Source of the DNA: Aspidiotus rigidus
Lineage: Eukaryota > Arthropoda > Insecta > Hemiptera > Diaspididae
Length of the DNA stretch: 64,000 bases
Assembly (NCBI GenBank): GCA_035079385.1
Contig: JAVHKY010000052.1
Span: 12,028,001 to 12,092,000 of the forward strand
Reading direction: 5' to 3'
Below are positions 40,843 to 52,440 of the stretch, piece after piece (position 1 is the first letter of the stretch; every line of letters starts with the position of its first letter). Below the pieces are notes generated by a model that saw only the letters and a program-made list of their open reading frames with translations, was not told the origin of the DNA and made no database searches. The position numbers were made by a program, and so were the translations under genes.

Positions 40843-43800
40843 TCAGCTTCGCTCTGTAATCGCTATTTTAATCGCTGCTCTATTGTCCTCATACAGTCGC
40901 GGTATCTTTGTCACCTTTCCGAATCGCTTAGCAATTTCTTGAATACTAATCACTTCCCTGCATGCGTAGCTCATTGCCACATACTCAGTCTCCGCTGACG
41001 ATAGCGCAACTTGTCGCTGTAGATGTGTTTTCCACGCTACTGGATCGCCAAACATCATCACTACATAGCCTGAAGTTGATCGTCCTGATTCCTCGTCAAG
41101 ACCTAAAGACGCATCGACATAACACTCAACTCCATTGCCTTCACCACTCAGTTTTATTTCCAAGTTCGCAGTTCCTTTGAGGTATCTAAAAATTCTCTTT
41201 ACTTGTTCCCATTCTTTTTCACCATAGTTTTGCTGTTTCCTACTAAGATAATTTACTGCAAACATAATATCAGGTCGCGTTGAATTCGCAATGTACGAGA
41301 GTGTACCAATCGCATTTCTATAAGGTATTAGCTTTGGATCAAATTCGATGTTCGCTCGTTTCTCAGGTATCATTTTTCGCTCGGCATCAGTTGTTGCCAT
41401 TGGAGTCGCTGATATTCGCAGTGTACCAGAAGAATCAAATTTCTTCAACGCAGATGTTATCATTTTCTCCTGATGGATAACTATTGTGCGATTTTTGCGA
41501 TCTCTCACTACCTCTAGTCCTAGAAACTTTTTAACTTCGCCCAGGTCGCTAGTTTCAAATTCTTTCCGCAGTTGTTCTTTCACTTCACTCAGTTTTTCCT
41601 TATCGTTTGTCGCTATTAATATATCGTCAACATATACTATCAGTATTGTATACTTCGCGTTTTCCTTACAGCAATAAATACAGGGTTGAAATTCGTATCT
41701 TGTGAATCGAAGTCTTTTCATTGCTTCGCTGAATCGCATAAACCATCGCTTGGGACTTACTTTTAGTCCGTAGATCGCTTTAACTAGTTCAAGTACATGA
41801 GTTCGTTCAAAATTTGGTTCCTTGTTTCCCAAGTATTCGCCTAATCCTTCCGGAATTCGCATATAAACTTTCTTTTCCAAATTTCCATTTAGAAAGGCTG
41901 TCTTTACATCAATGTGATCAAATTCTAGATCATATTTATTTGCTATCGCTGCAATGCACTTGAAATCACTCATTCTGGCAACAGGTGCATAGGTTTCGTC
42001 GATCCCATAGTCGTGTAGGTCAGAAAAACCTCTCGCAACTATTCTACTTTTCCTTCTGACTCCAATATGTGGTTCATCTTTTACTTTGAATAACCATCTT
42101 GATGTTACTACAGAAGCGTTTGCTGGTAGATCATTCATTTTAATTACTTCCCATGTTTTCATCTTCTTGTGAGCGTCAAACTCTTCCTTCATTGATTCTC
42201 TCCATAGCGCACCGTCCTTACATGTGATCGCTTCGCGATAATTAGCTGGTTCAAATTCATCATTGATTTTAGTATACATGATCAGATTCACTTCATCATC
42301 ATACTCTTCGCATTCAACTTCATAGTCAATAATATCATCTGCATCCCAAGTTGATTTTCGTTTTATCGCACCTCTTGTTCTATCTGTGATTGGTTCATAA
42401 TTTTCTCTCAGTTTAGCTAATAGATCATCTTTATCAGTTGTCTCACTTTCATTTGAGATTTCAATTTCTTGGTTCACATTCGTTACATTTTCGCTCACTT
42501 CAGTACTCAACTTTTGCTGACTTTCATTTGATATCACATTTTCAGTTTCGCTCACTATAATTTCACAATCGCAGTTTTCACTAGATATTTCAAGTTGATC
42601 TAAATTTTGTTTCTTGTTTGAACCAAAGAAATTACCATAAACTTTTGATTCAACAAAGGTCGCATGTTTGGTGGGAATAACCTTCCCTTTCTTCGGATCA
42701 TAGATTTCATAACCAGTCTTTGTCATACCCACTAGAAAGCCTTTAGTCCCTGTTGGAGCAAACTTGGGTTGACCAGGATCAGTATTAACATAACTCGCAA
42801 AACAACCAAAACGTCTAACATTCTTGAGAATCCCATTTTTACCAGTTAATTTTTCATACGGAGTTTTGAAGTCAATCGCACTGTTGATAAATCGATTATG
42901 CACGTGCAGTGCATATTTCATCGCATAACCCCAAAAACACAAGGGCATTCCTGAGCTTTCTAAGAGTGTTCGCACCTTCTCTTCAATTTCCAAATTTAGG
43001 CGTTCTGAAATGGCATTGTGTTGCGGGCAGTGTGGATTGCAGGGGTCGTATCGAATATTCTCGCGACGCAACAAGTCTTTCATCAAGTCTGTTTTGTACT
43101 CTGTTCCATTATCGGTATGCAGTTTGCCTATCTTGCAAGTAAACTGCATCCCTTGCCTACTATTCACTATCTCCTCAAATTTGATCGCCTCATCGTTCAT
43201 AAGTTCGCGGATATCTCTCAGAAATCTTTCAAATTGTAAGTGAAGTTCTGTTTTGTCAAATAATTCATATCCCAAAGCATATCTTGAGTAATTATCGGTG
43301 AAAGTCACAAAGTATTTCGCTTTAACATAAATCGACTCAGGGGTGATCTTGCCTGCAATGTCTGATTCAATCACTTGAAACGGTTGTACTGCTCGCGTTC
43401 TTTCCTTTGTAAAGGGCTGTCGTTTCGCTTTCCCTAATCTACAGTCAAGGCAGTTTTTGATCTCATCAGTAATAACTACTCCCTTCAATTCTGGTATTAG
43501 ATTTTTTGCCATTCGCAAATAAGATTCGGATGCATGACCTAATCGCAGATGCCATAACAATTCTTCACTTTCTTTCAACGCTCGCACACGGTTTTTGTTA
43601 ATTGCTTCTAGATCGCTGATTTTCATACCACTACTCCCTCCTAAATCAAGGTTCGCAGAATTTTGATTTATAGAATCGGTATGTTGGGGTTCGCAATCAT
43701 CGTGTATCTCCAGTAAACTTCTCCCTCCTAAAAATCGTTCTTGAACATCCCAGATTTGAGGAAGATAAATAACAGATTTGTGAACTCTTATGTCTCTACT

Positions 43801-44469
43801 CCCTCCTTTCTCAGCCTCCAGCTGTAGAATAGTATTTTCTCTCTCACTTAATTTAACACTGCCAGCTGGAACCTCAAAGTTCATTTTCCAGAACTTTCCA
43901 TCGCAATGGGCTACCTGAACTAACTTGCGTAATTTCTTGTTAATAATATACGTTTCGTTACCATCAATCACAAAAAGCAGTTTGTCTTTAACTTTGAGCG
44001 CAGAGAAAAGATTATGGGGAACATCAGGACAATAATAAACATTTTGCAATATCATTAATTCGTTTGTTTCAGGATTTCTCAGCATCACATCACCTTGGTA
44101 TCGCATTATCAAATTTGCTTTCTCGCTCTTATTTGCACACGTAAAAATTCGCGGTCGCAGTAGTTTTCGTAAATTGACAAAGATATCTAATCTATTCACT
44201 ATATGATCAGTCGCTCCACAATCTAGAACAAGTATACACAAAAGGGGATAAGTTGACTTACCAAAGACAGCGTTTACTGATCCATTTTCCGTATCCCCAG
44301 TTGTGTCAATGAAAAGGTAAGCATACTCATGGGAGTCTAGCAAATTCGCGTCAACATATATGTTATCAGAGTCGTCGTCGCTTTCTGAGAAGATGATCAG
44401 TGCTTTTCCTTTGGCCTCACGTTTCTTGTTAAGTTTCTGGAATCGTTTCTTAGGTGCCTTCTTCTTCAC
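40843..44469 (-). pseudogene. pol: copia unit B pol polyprotein, RNase H truncated
   Basis: A continuous 1208-codon frame. Protease: LDCGATDHIVN. Pre-integrase: LWHLRLGHASESYL. Integrase: VIESDIAGK, LHTDNGTEY, NAISERLN, all catalytic residues present. RT: DVKTAFLNGNLEKKVYM, YGLKVSPKRW, LIVYVDDILIATN. RNase H: CYVDASLGLDEESGRSTSGY, ALSSAETEYVAM, LYEDNRAAIKIA. It ends three codons later, before the RNase H C-terminal segment and the LADxLTKP-like tail. It is the best-preserved retroelement frame in the window but lacks its end and its own 3' LTR. Confidence 0.92.
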
Positions 44470-44580
44470 AAATTGACTAGGTTTTGAATTACGGGGTTTT
44501 GTCTTATCGTTATATCGCTTACTCCTTTGATCACTGCGGTCTTTTAATTTGTTCTTGTCCCCGTGAGTGGGACAGTTCGC

Positions 44581-46037
44581 TCAAATATGTGTTCCAAACT
44601 TTTGACATCCGTAACAGAAAATCAGGCCTTTATTGGGGCAATCAGCATTGGTATGGTTGTCTGGAGCATGTCCGCAAAGTGTGCACGATGGATGAGGTCG
44701 TCGTTTGTTTTCTTCTCTATCCGGACTATTTCTTCTGGATGAATATGGTTTGGACGTTCTAGACACATGCATTGCGGTGACTGCAGCTCTCTCCGCTTTC
44801 CTTCGTTCGCTCTCTCTTTGTTCATTGTCTTCTCCAACAAATTTTTCCATGAGGATGTTTACTGGGAAACCCTTCCCACCACTCCTCCGCTCATATCTGT
44901 CGTCAGCTATTGTTTCTCTACCGACGGTGTGGATTGCTAGTAGATACGCCCTCCTCTCTTCCTCATCACTAAGTCGGGTGTAGTTTTTCGAATCCTTTCA
45001 ACGAAGGTACTGAATCGAGCGTTGAACTCTACAGCCGACTCACTGTCGATTTCAAAATTTATCATATTGAGTTGACTGATTAGACTATATTTCGCTGTTT
45101 CTCCCCTTGGATCAAAGTTCTGGTCTAACGCATCCAGTACCGCATACGGGGTCGAGTGATTTTTAATGACGTGTAGAAGATCGTCTGCAACATTTGAAAT
45201 AAAGAAATTTCTCACCTTTTTGGTTCGACCATCTATTTCAGTTTGAGGCATTCCTGGCGGTGGAACTGTTGGTTGCTTGATGAGCCAGTCGCAATCTTGA
45301 GCCTCTATTTCGCTGATAAAACGATGACGGTAGTTAATCCAGTTGGTTTTTCTGGATACGGTTTCTTTTAGTTTAGGAAATTTGAGTGAGGTGGCCGGAG
45401 GGAATCAAATTTCCGCAGGCCTCGCGAAGTTATCACTTTCTTTTCGATCGTGAAGACTCTGGAGTGCTTCTTTTCTCGCGATCTCAACCTCATCGATAAC
45501 TGTATCTCCTTTTTCATTATTTTGTGGCATTTGTTGTGCATTTGTCGTTTCGTTCTTACTCGCATCACTAGCCAATTCTTTCACATCCGTGTTTGGAGGA
45601 TCGTTATTCGTTATTTGATTCAAAATTTCGCTAAAGCACTGTTCTAGGTTTTGTTTCTGTTTACTCAATTTCTTATGAAATTTCTCGCTTGTAACCTTTA
45701 GTTCGTTAAATAACCTATCTTTCGTATTATCGAATTCTTTCTCCAGTGTTTCATAAGCGTCAAATGCGTCATGCAAAGCATTTGTTAGGGAATCGAAATT
45801 TAAAGTATCTTCAGTTGATCGCGGCTTCTTGTTTGCAGGTGATTTCGTAGCTTTCGCTTCAGAAAGTTCATTTTGAGATATTTCGCTACTCGCATCGCTG
45901 TCGCATTTTGTATCGCCGTCTCGTCTCGCGTTATCGAACAATTGCTCTCGCCATCGTCCACGTTCGCATTTCTCATCGCTAGTCGTTTTCATATTGTCGA
46001 CTCGTTTCGCGTTGTCGAATAATCGCGCTCGTTTCAT
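44581..46037 (-). pseudogene. gag: copia unit B gag, broken by stops and a frameshift
   Basis: Three open pieces: 46037-45405 (charged N-terminus, DAFDAYETLEKEFDNTKD coiled coil), 45251-44937 (gag core, LDALDQNFDPRGETAKYSLI and SAVEFNARFSTFVERI) and 44850-44581 (zinc knuckle CTLCGHAPDNHTNADC). The first two are in one frame, and the third is in the frame of pol. The gag of unit A has the same order and motifs, so the two units are related but clearly divergent. Confidence 0.85.
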
Positions 46038-46853
46038 CTCTCTAAAATTAGATAAAAAAAACGTTACTAACCAACTATAACTTTCGACTCAATAGATTAG
46101 TATCTGCGCGTGTCTGAGGCGACGAATAGCAACAGGACATAAACACGGAGACCTATCTCTATAATAACGACAGAATTTTGATCGGAACTAAGTTCCAGAT
46201 TCTGAAATGGGGGCTGTTCCTTAAACGATGTGTACGAGTTACCTTTGCGAGCGTATTTTTACTAAGCAGATTTACTGTCGAAAGTTTCCCTATCAACGGT
46301 AGTGTGTTGATCAGACACAGTTAGCGAAGACAGTTAGCCCAACGACTGAAAGTATATCAATTAAGCACCAGTAAGCCAGCATTCGGGCCAGTTACCTACT
46401 CCCGGCTGAAACTTCACTGTAGGTAGCTCGAACACATATTACTAAGGTTACCGACCAGCACGGGGTTCAATTCGCTTTATTTATGAATTATATCGACTTA
46501 CTCTTCTCGTTCCGATTCTACGAATCTTTTTAATTCAATCCACAATTCGTCTGGGAAGTCGCAGAGGAATTCCTACTTTCTAGATGGATCAATGATTATG
46601 CAATCGATCGTTTTCAATGTGGTAACTTGAAGATTTACGTCTAATCGCTTGGTATTTGATTTATGAATCGACTAAGGAATTAAATCACAGGTATTAGATA
46701 TTTCGTAATGAATATCATTCCCTCTTTCGAACGCTTTGTGCACCATGTGCTCGTTTCGCTCGCTAGTCGCTATCGCCGCTTCGCTCGCTATTCTCGTATT
46801 AAGTCGAAACACACGATAAATAAAGCTTCTAAATTACTTACCGAGGTTAACCA
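46038..46853 (-). other. leader of copia unit B
   Basis: Untranslated DNA between the 5' LTR and gag. Next to the LTR, the minus strand reads TGGTTAACCTCGG, a candidate primer binding site starting with TGG. Otherwise featureless. Confidence 0.55.
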
Positions 46854-47520
46854 TGTCGGATATTAAAATAAAACTTGAATATGAAGATTCTGAAATACTC
46901 AATAATCTGAATCCATATATATTTCGTAGTAGTCTTCTAGTTCAGAGAAGGGATAGCTAACTCCTGTAGTGAATGTAGCTTCAAGTTACGCCTTCGCTGC
47001 TCACCTAAAGCGCTACAATCCCCATTGAAATTGTACAGGCGAAGAGCGGGATGCGCAACGACAGGGGAAAGTAATACATTTCTAATGGTGATTGAAGCGC
47101 CGCAGTGAGCGACGAACGCGTAACTTGAAACAAGCTGCCCTATTCGAGTTAGCCATCTCTTCTCTGTTCTAGTTCTTATAAAGATGAAAGTACAGTATAA
47201 AACTCTATCGAAAGAGTATAACAAGTGTAACAGACATAGAACACATAGATATACCTATTAGGACAAGGATACTCGAGTACTACACAGTATGACCGAGAGC
47301 GCACTTGTCTGCTTCAGACTTTAGTTCTGCTGACAACAACAACTGTTTTACTGGTAGGGTAAAGTTGGAACAGCTTACAAGGTTTACGTATAAAAACAAC
47401 TACACACAAAACGAGTATCGATCAGGATAAACAGCACTAAGAGTAGATACAGCAGTCAGCCTTAAGCCATACACCAGAGTGGACTAACATAGGTAACGCA
47501 CTCAACTCACAATTCCGACA
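46854..47520 (-). repeat. 5' LTR of composite copia element
   Basis: Read on the minus strand: starts TGTCGGAATTGTGAG and ends ATATCCGACA, 667 bp, including a foldback MITE. Positions 47335-47520 are nearly identical to the other LTR. The rest is different from it, so the two LTRs are not a simple recent pair. Confidence 0.7.
46937..47172. mobile_element. foldback MITE inside the LTR
   Basis: Inverted ends CTAGTTCAGAGAAGGGATAG on the left and the near reverse complement CTCTTCTCTGTTCTAG on the right, continuing into AGTTACGC...GCTCAC pairs. About 236 bp. It accounts for part of the length difference between the two LTRs. Confidence 0.7.
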
Positions 47521-47525
47521 AGAAA

Positions 47526-48828
47526 TTTTAAATGAACTTCATGACACTCATGTTGGAATGGTCAAAATGAAGGCCATTGCCCGTAATTATGTCTATTGGA
47601 AAGATATTGATAAAGACATTGAAAGCACTGTCCGAGCATGCAATAAATGTGCTAATCATCAAAAACTACCTCCAAAAGCACCATTACATAAATGGGAAGA
47701 TGCCGAGTAGGCTTTCCAGCGTGTACATATTGACTACGCAGAAATAGCTGACACTCAACTCTTGATTGTAGTTGATGCCTTCTCAAAATGGCTAGAAATA
47801 TATTCGTCAAAACGCGCTCCCACCAGCGAAATTACCATAAAATTCCTCACAGAATTTTTTGCCCGATTTGGTATTCCTGAAGAGTTGGTGAGCGATAATA
47901 TTTTTAAGTCAATAGAATTTGTTGGATTTACACGATCTTTGAATATTAACCAGCGGTTCTGTGCACCAAATTACCCAGCAACAAACGGACAAGCCAAACG
48001 TTTTGTCCAAACAGTCAAATCCAAACTGAATAGAATGGATACTAATCAGAACTCAATAGGCCAGAATCTTACTTCCTTGCTGATGAAATATCCTCCTACA
48101 AACAATGGAAAAACTCCATCCAAAATGGTTTTTGGTAAAACCATCCGCAATATTTTTGACACTATGCGCCCGTCCAAACATCAGTCAAACCAGAATTCCA
48201 AAAGTCAAAATCTGCAAGTTCGTTCACTCCATTTGGGTCAAAGAGTCCAGGCGCGCAACTACACCAAAGGAAGACTCTGGAAAACAGGGATTGTTGTTGA
48301 AAAACTTGGAAAGTTACACTATCTCATTGAACTTGATGAAGGTTACACCATTAAACGACATATAAACCAACTAATAGGTACTGAAGGCATCAATCAAAAG
48401 TCAGAAGCAACAAGCGAAGTACAAACACAGTTCATGCTGTCGCAACAGAAGTCAAACTGTCAGCAATCAAAAGAGTCCACCATTATGAAAAGCTCTAAAC
48501 CAGCCAGCGTCCATCCTGACAATAAACATTATCAGCCAGAAAATCAGCCGGCCAATGATCAACCACCACCAGTTGAACTCCGTCGATCAACTCGAGTGCA
48601 AAAACCACCAAACAGATTAAATCTTTGGTTTTTTTCCCCTTGTTCTTCTTTCATTCAACTTACTTCTAATTATTTTATAATTTTTTTTTTTACTCTTAAT
48701 CTTGGATTTTCTTTCAAATTCCCTTACTTATACTTTCGACCTTTATACTTTCAATTTGAATTCTCTATTCATTATTATTTTCTTATATTTTGTCTATATC
48801 AAGTAATTTTTGAAAAAAATTTTTGGGG
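47526..48828 (+). pseudogene. pol: Gypsy integrase and C-terminal region
   Basis: Resumes the Gypsy frame directly after the AGAAA duplication. The zinc-binding H-H-C-C module is visible (ELHDTHVGMVKM...VRACNKCANH). An in-frame TAG lies at 47708-47710. Core: VHIDYAEIAD (first Asp), LVSDNIFKSI (second Asp) and NGQAKRFVQT, where Lys stands in place of the catalytic Glu. The enzyme is therefore doubly inactivated. A Gln/Asn-rich tail and a T-rich 3' region lead to the LTR. The open frame itself runs on to 48904, inside the LTR. Confidence 0.88.
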
Positions 48829-48988
48829 TAAGAATTATAGTATACTTGTGTGCTGTAGGCTGCTTCCTGCACGCATACCTTATCATTTCTATGTATGTAT
48901 GTAACTTGGTTCCATGATTACATCAGTCTATTTTCGATCGTCAATCAAGTCTTACATTTTCTTTCATTAATTGAGCGAATATATAACA
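48829..48988 (+). repeat. 3' LTR of Gypsy element
   Basis: Follows a polypurine-like AAAAAAATTTTTGGGG. Begins TAAGAATTATAG and ends ATATAACA. Shares 48835-48988 with 17672-17825. Confidence 0.82.
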
Positions 48989-49042
48989 ACGCGAGTCTTT
49001 GAAGTTCTTGCGTTCGCACGCTCGCGTTGCGCGGTGTTGCGT

Positions 49043-49271
49043 TAAGGCACTATAGTACGATAGGTATGCTGGACTGATAACACAGAGACCACTTTTGGGC
49101 TATAAGGTAGGAGTACGGCTCGGGTAACGTCACGCGACAGCGAATGTAATCAATGGGTACCGACGACACTCGTCAGTTCCGCGACATTATGTGAAACGCA
49201 TTTGTACCTTATAACCTAGACGTCGTCTCGGTGTTATCAGTCTAGCATACCTATTTTACTATAGAGCCTTA
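49043..49271. mobile_element. MITE with 7-bp direct repeats
   Basis: Ends TAAGGCACTATAGTA and the near reverse complement, extending through GGTATGCTGGACTGATAACA. Flanked by GTTGCGT at 49036-49042 and 49272-49278. A non-autonomous DNA transposon of unassigned superfamily. Confidence 0.72.
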
Positions 49272-49356
49272 GTTGCGTCTTGTATTCATGCTTTGGACTG
49301 TGGGTCCTTGGGTCTGTATGGACTTTGAATAAGTGACCTGCGATGAGAAAAGGATG

Positions 49357-49444
49357 CTCATTGCCCATTGGCGCAGGAACACCATTTCTCTCTAATTGGT
49401 CATCTAATCGGAGCGAAATGGCGTTCCTGTCAGTGGGCAATGAG
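49357..49444. repeat. foldback hairpin
   Basis: CTCATTGCCCATTGGCGCAG on the left pairs with CTGTCAGTGGGCAATGAG on the right, and CATTTCTCTC with GAGCGAAATG, around a loop of about 20 bases. Confidence 0.65.
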
Positions 49445-49447
49445 TAT

Positions 49448-49644
49448 TGTCAGAATATCTCTACTATCACTTATATCTTTCATAATTAACAACACCCAAC
49501 TAATAGAATAATACTTTATTATGTTACATGAGTACATCCATTCTAAGGTATAAGACGCACTATCCTGCTGAATACACAGAATAGTTACAAGTCACAGATA
49601 CAGTCGTGGCGTTAATATCAACAGTGGCGCACTCTTCTCTGACA
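49448..49644 (-). repeat. solo or orphan copia-like LTR
   Basis: Minus-strand ends TGTCAGAG...TTCTGACA. A purine-rich GGGAGGAG (minus strand) lies just outside its start, as a polypurine tract would for a 3' LTR. No coding region of its own element is adjacent, so the element is truncated here or this is a solo LTR. Confidence 0.5.
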
Positions 49645-49830
49645 CTCCTCCCGTGTGCCCTGGGTTGGGTTTACAAACGTTCGTTACCGAGTTAACGCAA
49701 ACCGAAAAATATTGAAAAAATCAACCAATTCTACTTAACGCATATTAACGAGGCTTAACGACACCTCCAGAGGTAGCGTTAAACCATCCTTAACAATCCT
49801 TACCCTGATTGATCATTGACGTCATCCACA

Positions 49831-50104
49831 ACTTAGACCATACTGTTGATAGACCGAGCATAGTAATGAATCTTTCAACGGAGAACATGATAAGAATACA
49901 CATAAGAAAATAAGGGGGACTGGACCTTGTTTACAAGTTTGATGGGCGGCGCGGGTGTACGGTGCGTTTCACTGCTCCGCGCGTTCACCCGCGATGCCTT
50001 CATTGAGGTCCAGTCCCTCTTATTTTCTTATCATGTCTTCCGTTCAACGCGTTGTACACGCTTATACGGCCGATGCTCGGTCTATCTGTTGTATGGTCTA
50101 AGAT
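49831..50104. mobile_element. foldback element
   Basis: Arms TTAGACCATAC...TAGACCGAGCAT and AATAAGGGGGACTGGACC on the left pair with GGTCCAGTCCCTCTTATT and ATGCTCGGTCTA...GTATGGTCTAA on the right. No coding capacity; the open frame at 49927-50157 is spurious. Confidence 0.72.
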
Positions 50105-50455
50105 CCACAATCAGATTCTTAGAAGAGTCTTATCCTGTCTTATCTCAGGTTCTGTGATTTGCTGATAACGTAGAACAACAGTGAACTAGGTCTATAATAA
50201 TTACCAGCAATGACGGCGCGCCTCAGTAGTAAGTCCATGCATGGTAGTGATGTCGCACAGAACAAAAACCAAAATGAAAAACACGACATTATTTTTTTCA
50301 AGTGAAATACCGAAACAAACTGAATGGTGAAACTACCAAGAAATAGATTGAATGTAGAAACTAATGATTAAAAACAAATAACAAAAAAACAAAGTAAAAG
50401 ATACCCTAGCCGAAAACTTGCATGGAATGAATAACAATACCAAGGACTCTATCGG
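50105..50455. other. no gene recognised
   Basis: AT-rich DNA between the foldback element and the Helitron remnant. No supported feature. Confidence 0.45.
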
Positions 50456-52190
50456 TTATTCTTTCATTAACGAGGATAGTTTTGCATTAAATACTCTGCT
50501 GACCAACTCAGCGCGCTCAATTGGATTTTTACACCAATCTAAATTCTCAGATATTTCACGCCATTTCCCATTGCACGTACATGTAATAAATAAATCAGGT
50601 TTTCCAAATCTCGATACCAAAGTCATGGCATCTTGATAATTTTGAGCCATGTTTCTGGGACTGTCTTCAAAGGTAGAAGGCAATATTATTGTTATAGGGT
50701 ACCAATTTGGTAGTTTTCTCCTTGAGATTTACCTTTAATATAATTGTATAAACCACGATATTGCTCAACCCTCAGATCTTTTTGATGAGTTGGAATATAT
50801 TGTAAACATAGAGATTCACTTTGACAGTAGGCGTCAACGATAAATTGTTGACTCAATTTCCTAGCATGAACGAATGTTACAAACGTCGGACAAACACTCA
50901 ACAGAAAAGCATAATAATGACTCAAAGATACCATCTCACCACTACGTGTTTTAAATCCTAGATGCCAGCCTCCACCCCCATATGGATATAAAATGGGATA
51001 AACCATAGGATTGGTGTGCTGAGAACATGCTGATATCTGTATCAATTTTCCACTCTTGCTATGAATCTCTATATCCCTTAAATGAGGAGGACATCCATCA
51101 CTGGATGAAAATACAGCAGCTATTTCATTACAAGTTGGTAAACTGTAATGCTTACTATCAATACTATTACCGACAGGTTTTTTTAATAACCACACACTGT
51201 AATCGATAGAAATGACAGGATTATTATAACATCGTCTCATTTCACGTTCTTCAACTTCACGGAGATTCAGAAGTGTTGTAGCATAAATATTTTCTTCTCT
51301 TAATAATGTATCTAATTCAGTAAATACTTCCGGTAAACATCGAGAATATCTTGTTTTCCTACATTCATTAGCTAATTCTGAATCAATAAAATACAATTGC
51401 GAATATTTCCGTCGAGTATGTTCCTCTTCCCGCAAATTACTGCTCAAATGATGAATAACCCCTTGAACTTTAAAGCAATAAGCACCACCAGGAACATGAC
51501 CAGCTGCTACACTCGCACCAAATGATGCAAATGCCAAACTTGAATTACCTATACTGTCGGATATTTTCAATGAAATCAGGGCTTGCGACCGAAATTTTTT
51601 TAACGGTTAATGGTTATCGGTCAAATGACCTCACAAATTTTTTCGGTTATCGGTTATCGGTCAAAATGATCCTCCCAATTTTTTCGGTTATCGGTTATCG
51701 GTCAAGCTGTATTTTGACCAATAACTGTTAAATGTTGAAAAATATTTAGGTCAAAGTCCTAAAATTTTTGGTTAACGTTGTTAGAAGACCTAGAATTTTC
51801 GGTCAAATAACAGTTATAACCGAAAAATTAACGGTTAACGGTCAAGATCGATCGTCAATTATAATGGTTAACGGTCAATCGGTCAAAATTGATATTTTCA
51901 TTTCGGTTATAAAAGTTAACCGAAAAATAACTGTTATTGTGCAAGCCCTGAATGAAATTATTGCTACAACAATGGTCATTACATAATAACTCTTTTATCA
52001 ACTTAGGTACATTGAAATTGAAATCGAATACGTATTTGCCCCCCATACAACATTTGGTAAATATTTTTTGGTGACCAGTTCTTTCACTGTTGAAATACAA
52101 CGCATGACAATAAGTACATTCATTATTCATGGGACCTAAATAATAAGGTACAGGATTTCCTCCATCACCCTATTCCGATGTTAGAGAGTC
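50456..52190 (-). pseudogene. Helitron Rep/helicase N-terminal fragment
   Basis: Read on the minus strand: a Cys/His pair region (CTYCHALYF...CCMGGKY, 52130-51960), then NSSLAFASFGASVAAGH, MVYPILYPYGGGGWH and YYAFLLSV (51570-50692). After a short frameshift it continues ILPSTFEDSPRN, YQDAMTLVSRFGKPDLFITC and CNGKWREIS (50700-50456). The order and motifs are those of the Helitron_like_N region of rolling-circle transposons. The Rep catalytic and helicase parts are missing, and frames are broken at several points. A hAT MITE lies inside it at 51577-51950. Confidence 0.85.
51577..51950. mobile_element. hAT-like MITE in the Helitron fragment
   Basis: Starts CAGGGCTTGC and ends GCAAGCCCTG, with perfect 8-bp direct repeats AATGAAAT at 51569-51576 and 51951-51958, as expected for hAT. 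The interior is reiterated GGTTATCGGTCAAAATG-like units. Removing it rejoins the coding frame, although a further frameshift follows within about 20 bases. Confidence 0.92.
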
Positions 52191-52440
52191 GTTTGCGTGA
52201 CGTTACACAGATCTGTATGGACCAAATTTGGAGACAGTTCTGCAGTTGATCCAAAACGATCACTCATAACATAAGGATGATCTAAAGTTACTAATAACGA
52301 ATTAACGATCTCATCGATATCCATATGATCATTCGGTGGTTCTGATAAAGGTACCGAAGACTCCTTCTCGAAACATTGGGAAAATATACATTTAACAGTA
52401 CCAAATGTTGTAACAACTCTGAACGTGACCCAAACTGATC
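52191..52440 (-). pseudogene. decayed upstream Helitron sequence
   Basis: A segment similar to 53060-53140 occurs here (GATGATCTAAAG...ACTAATAACGA compared with AGTGATCTAAATGCACTAATGA), so an old duplication lies in the region upstream of the Helitron frame. No clean frame is present. Confidence 0.35.

Larger units (their letters stand above)
21034..47525 (-). mobile_element. Composite copia element inserted in the Gypsy element
   Basis: The outer ends are TGTCGG... and ...CCGACA with 5-bp direct repeats AGAAA at 21034-21038 and 47521-47525, the hallmark of a copia insertion. The body, on the minus strand, holds two consecutive gag-pol units. Unit B (46037-40843) is cut off inside RNase H. 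Unit A (40656-21784) is interrupted by the 13.5-kb polymerase element. The outer LTRs share a 186-bp near-identical block but differ in length and in the remainder. Confidence 0.82.
17672..48988 (+). mobile_element. Gypsy-type LTR retrotransposon, split by a 26-kb insertion
   Basis: Gag, protease, reverse transcriptase and RNase H lie at 17966-21038, and integrase resumes at 47526. An LTR-like repeat of about 150 bp bounds both ends. Everything between is a later copia insertion bounded by AGAAA repeats. Removing it together with one AGAAA copy puts the two halves back in phase. The 5' end of the first LTR abuts a broken copia copy, so the original target duplication cannot be checked. Confidence 0.9.
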
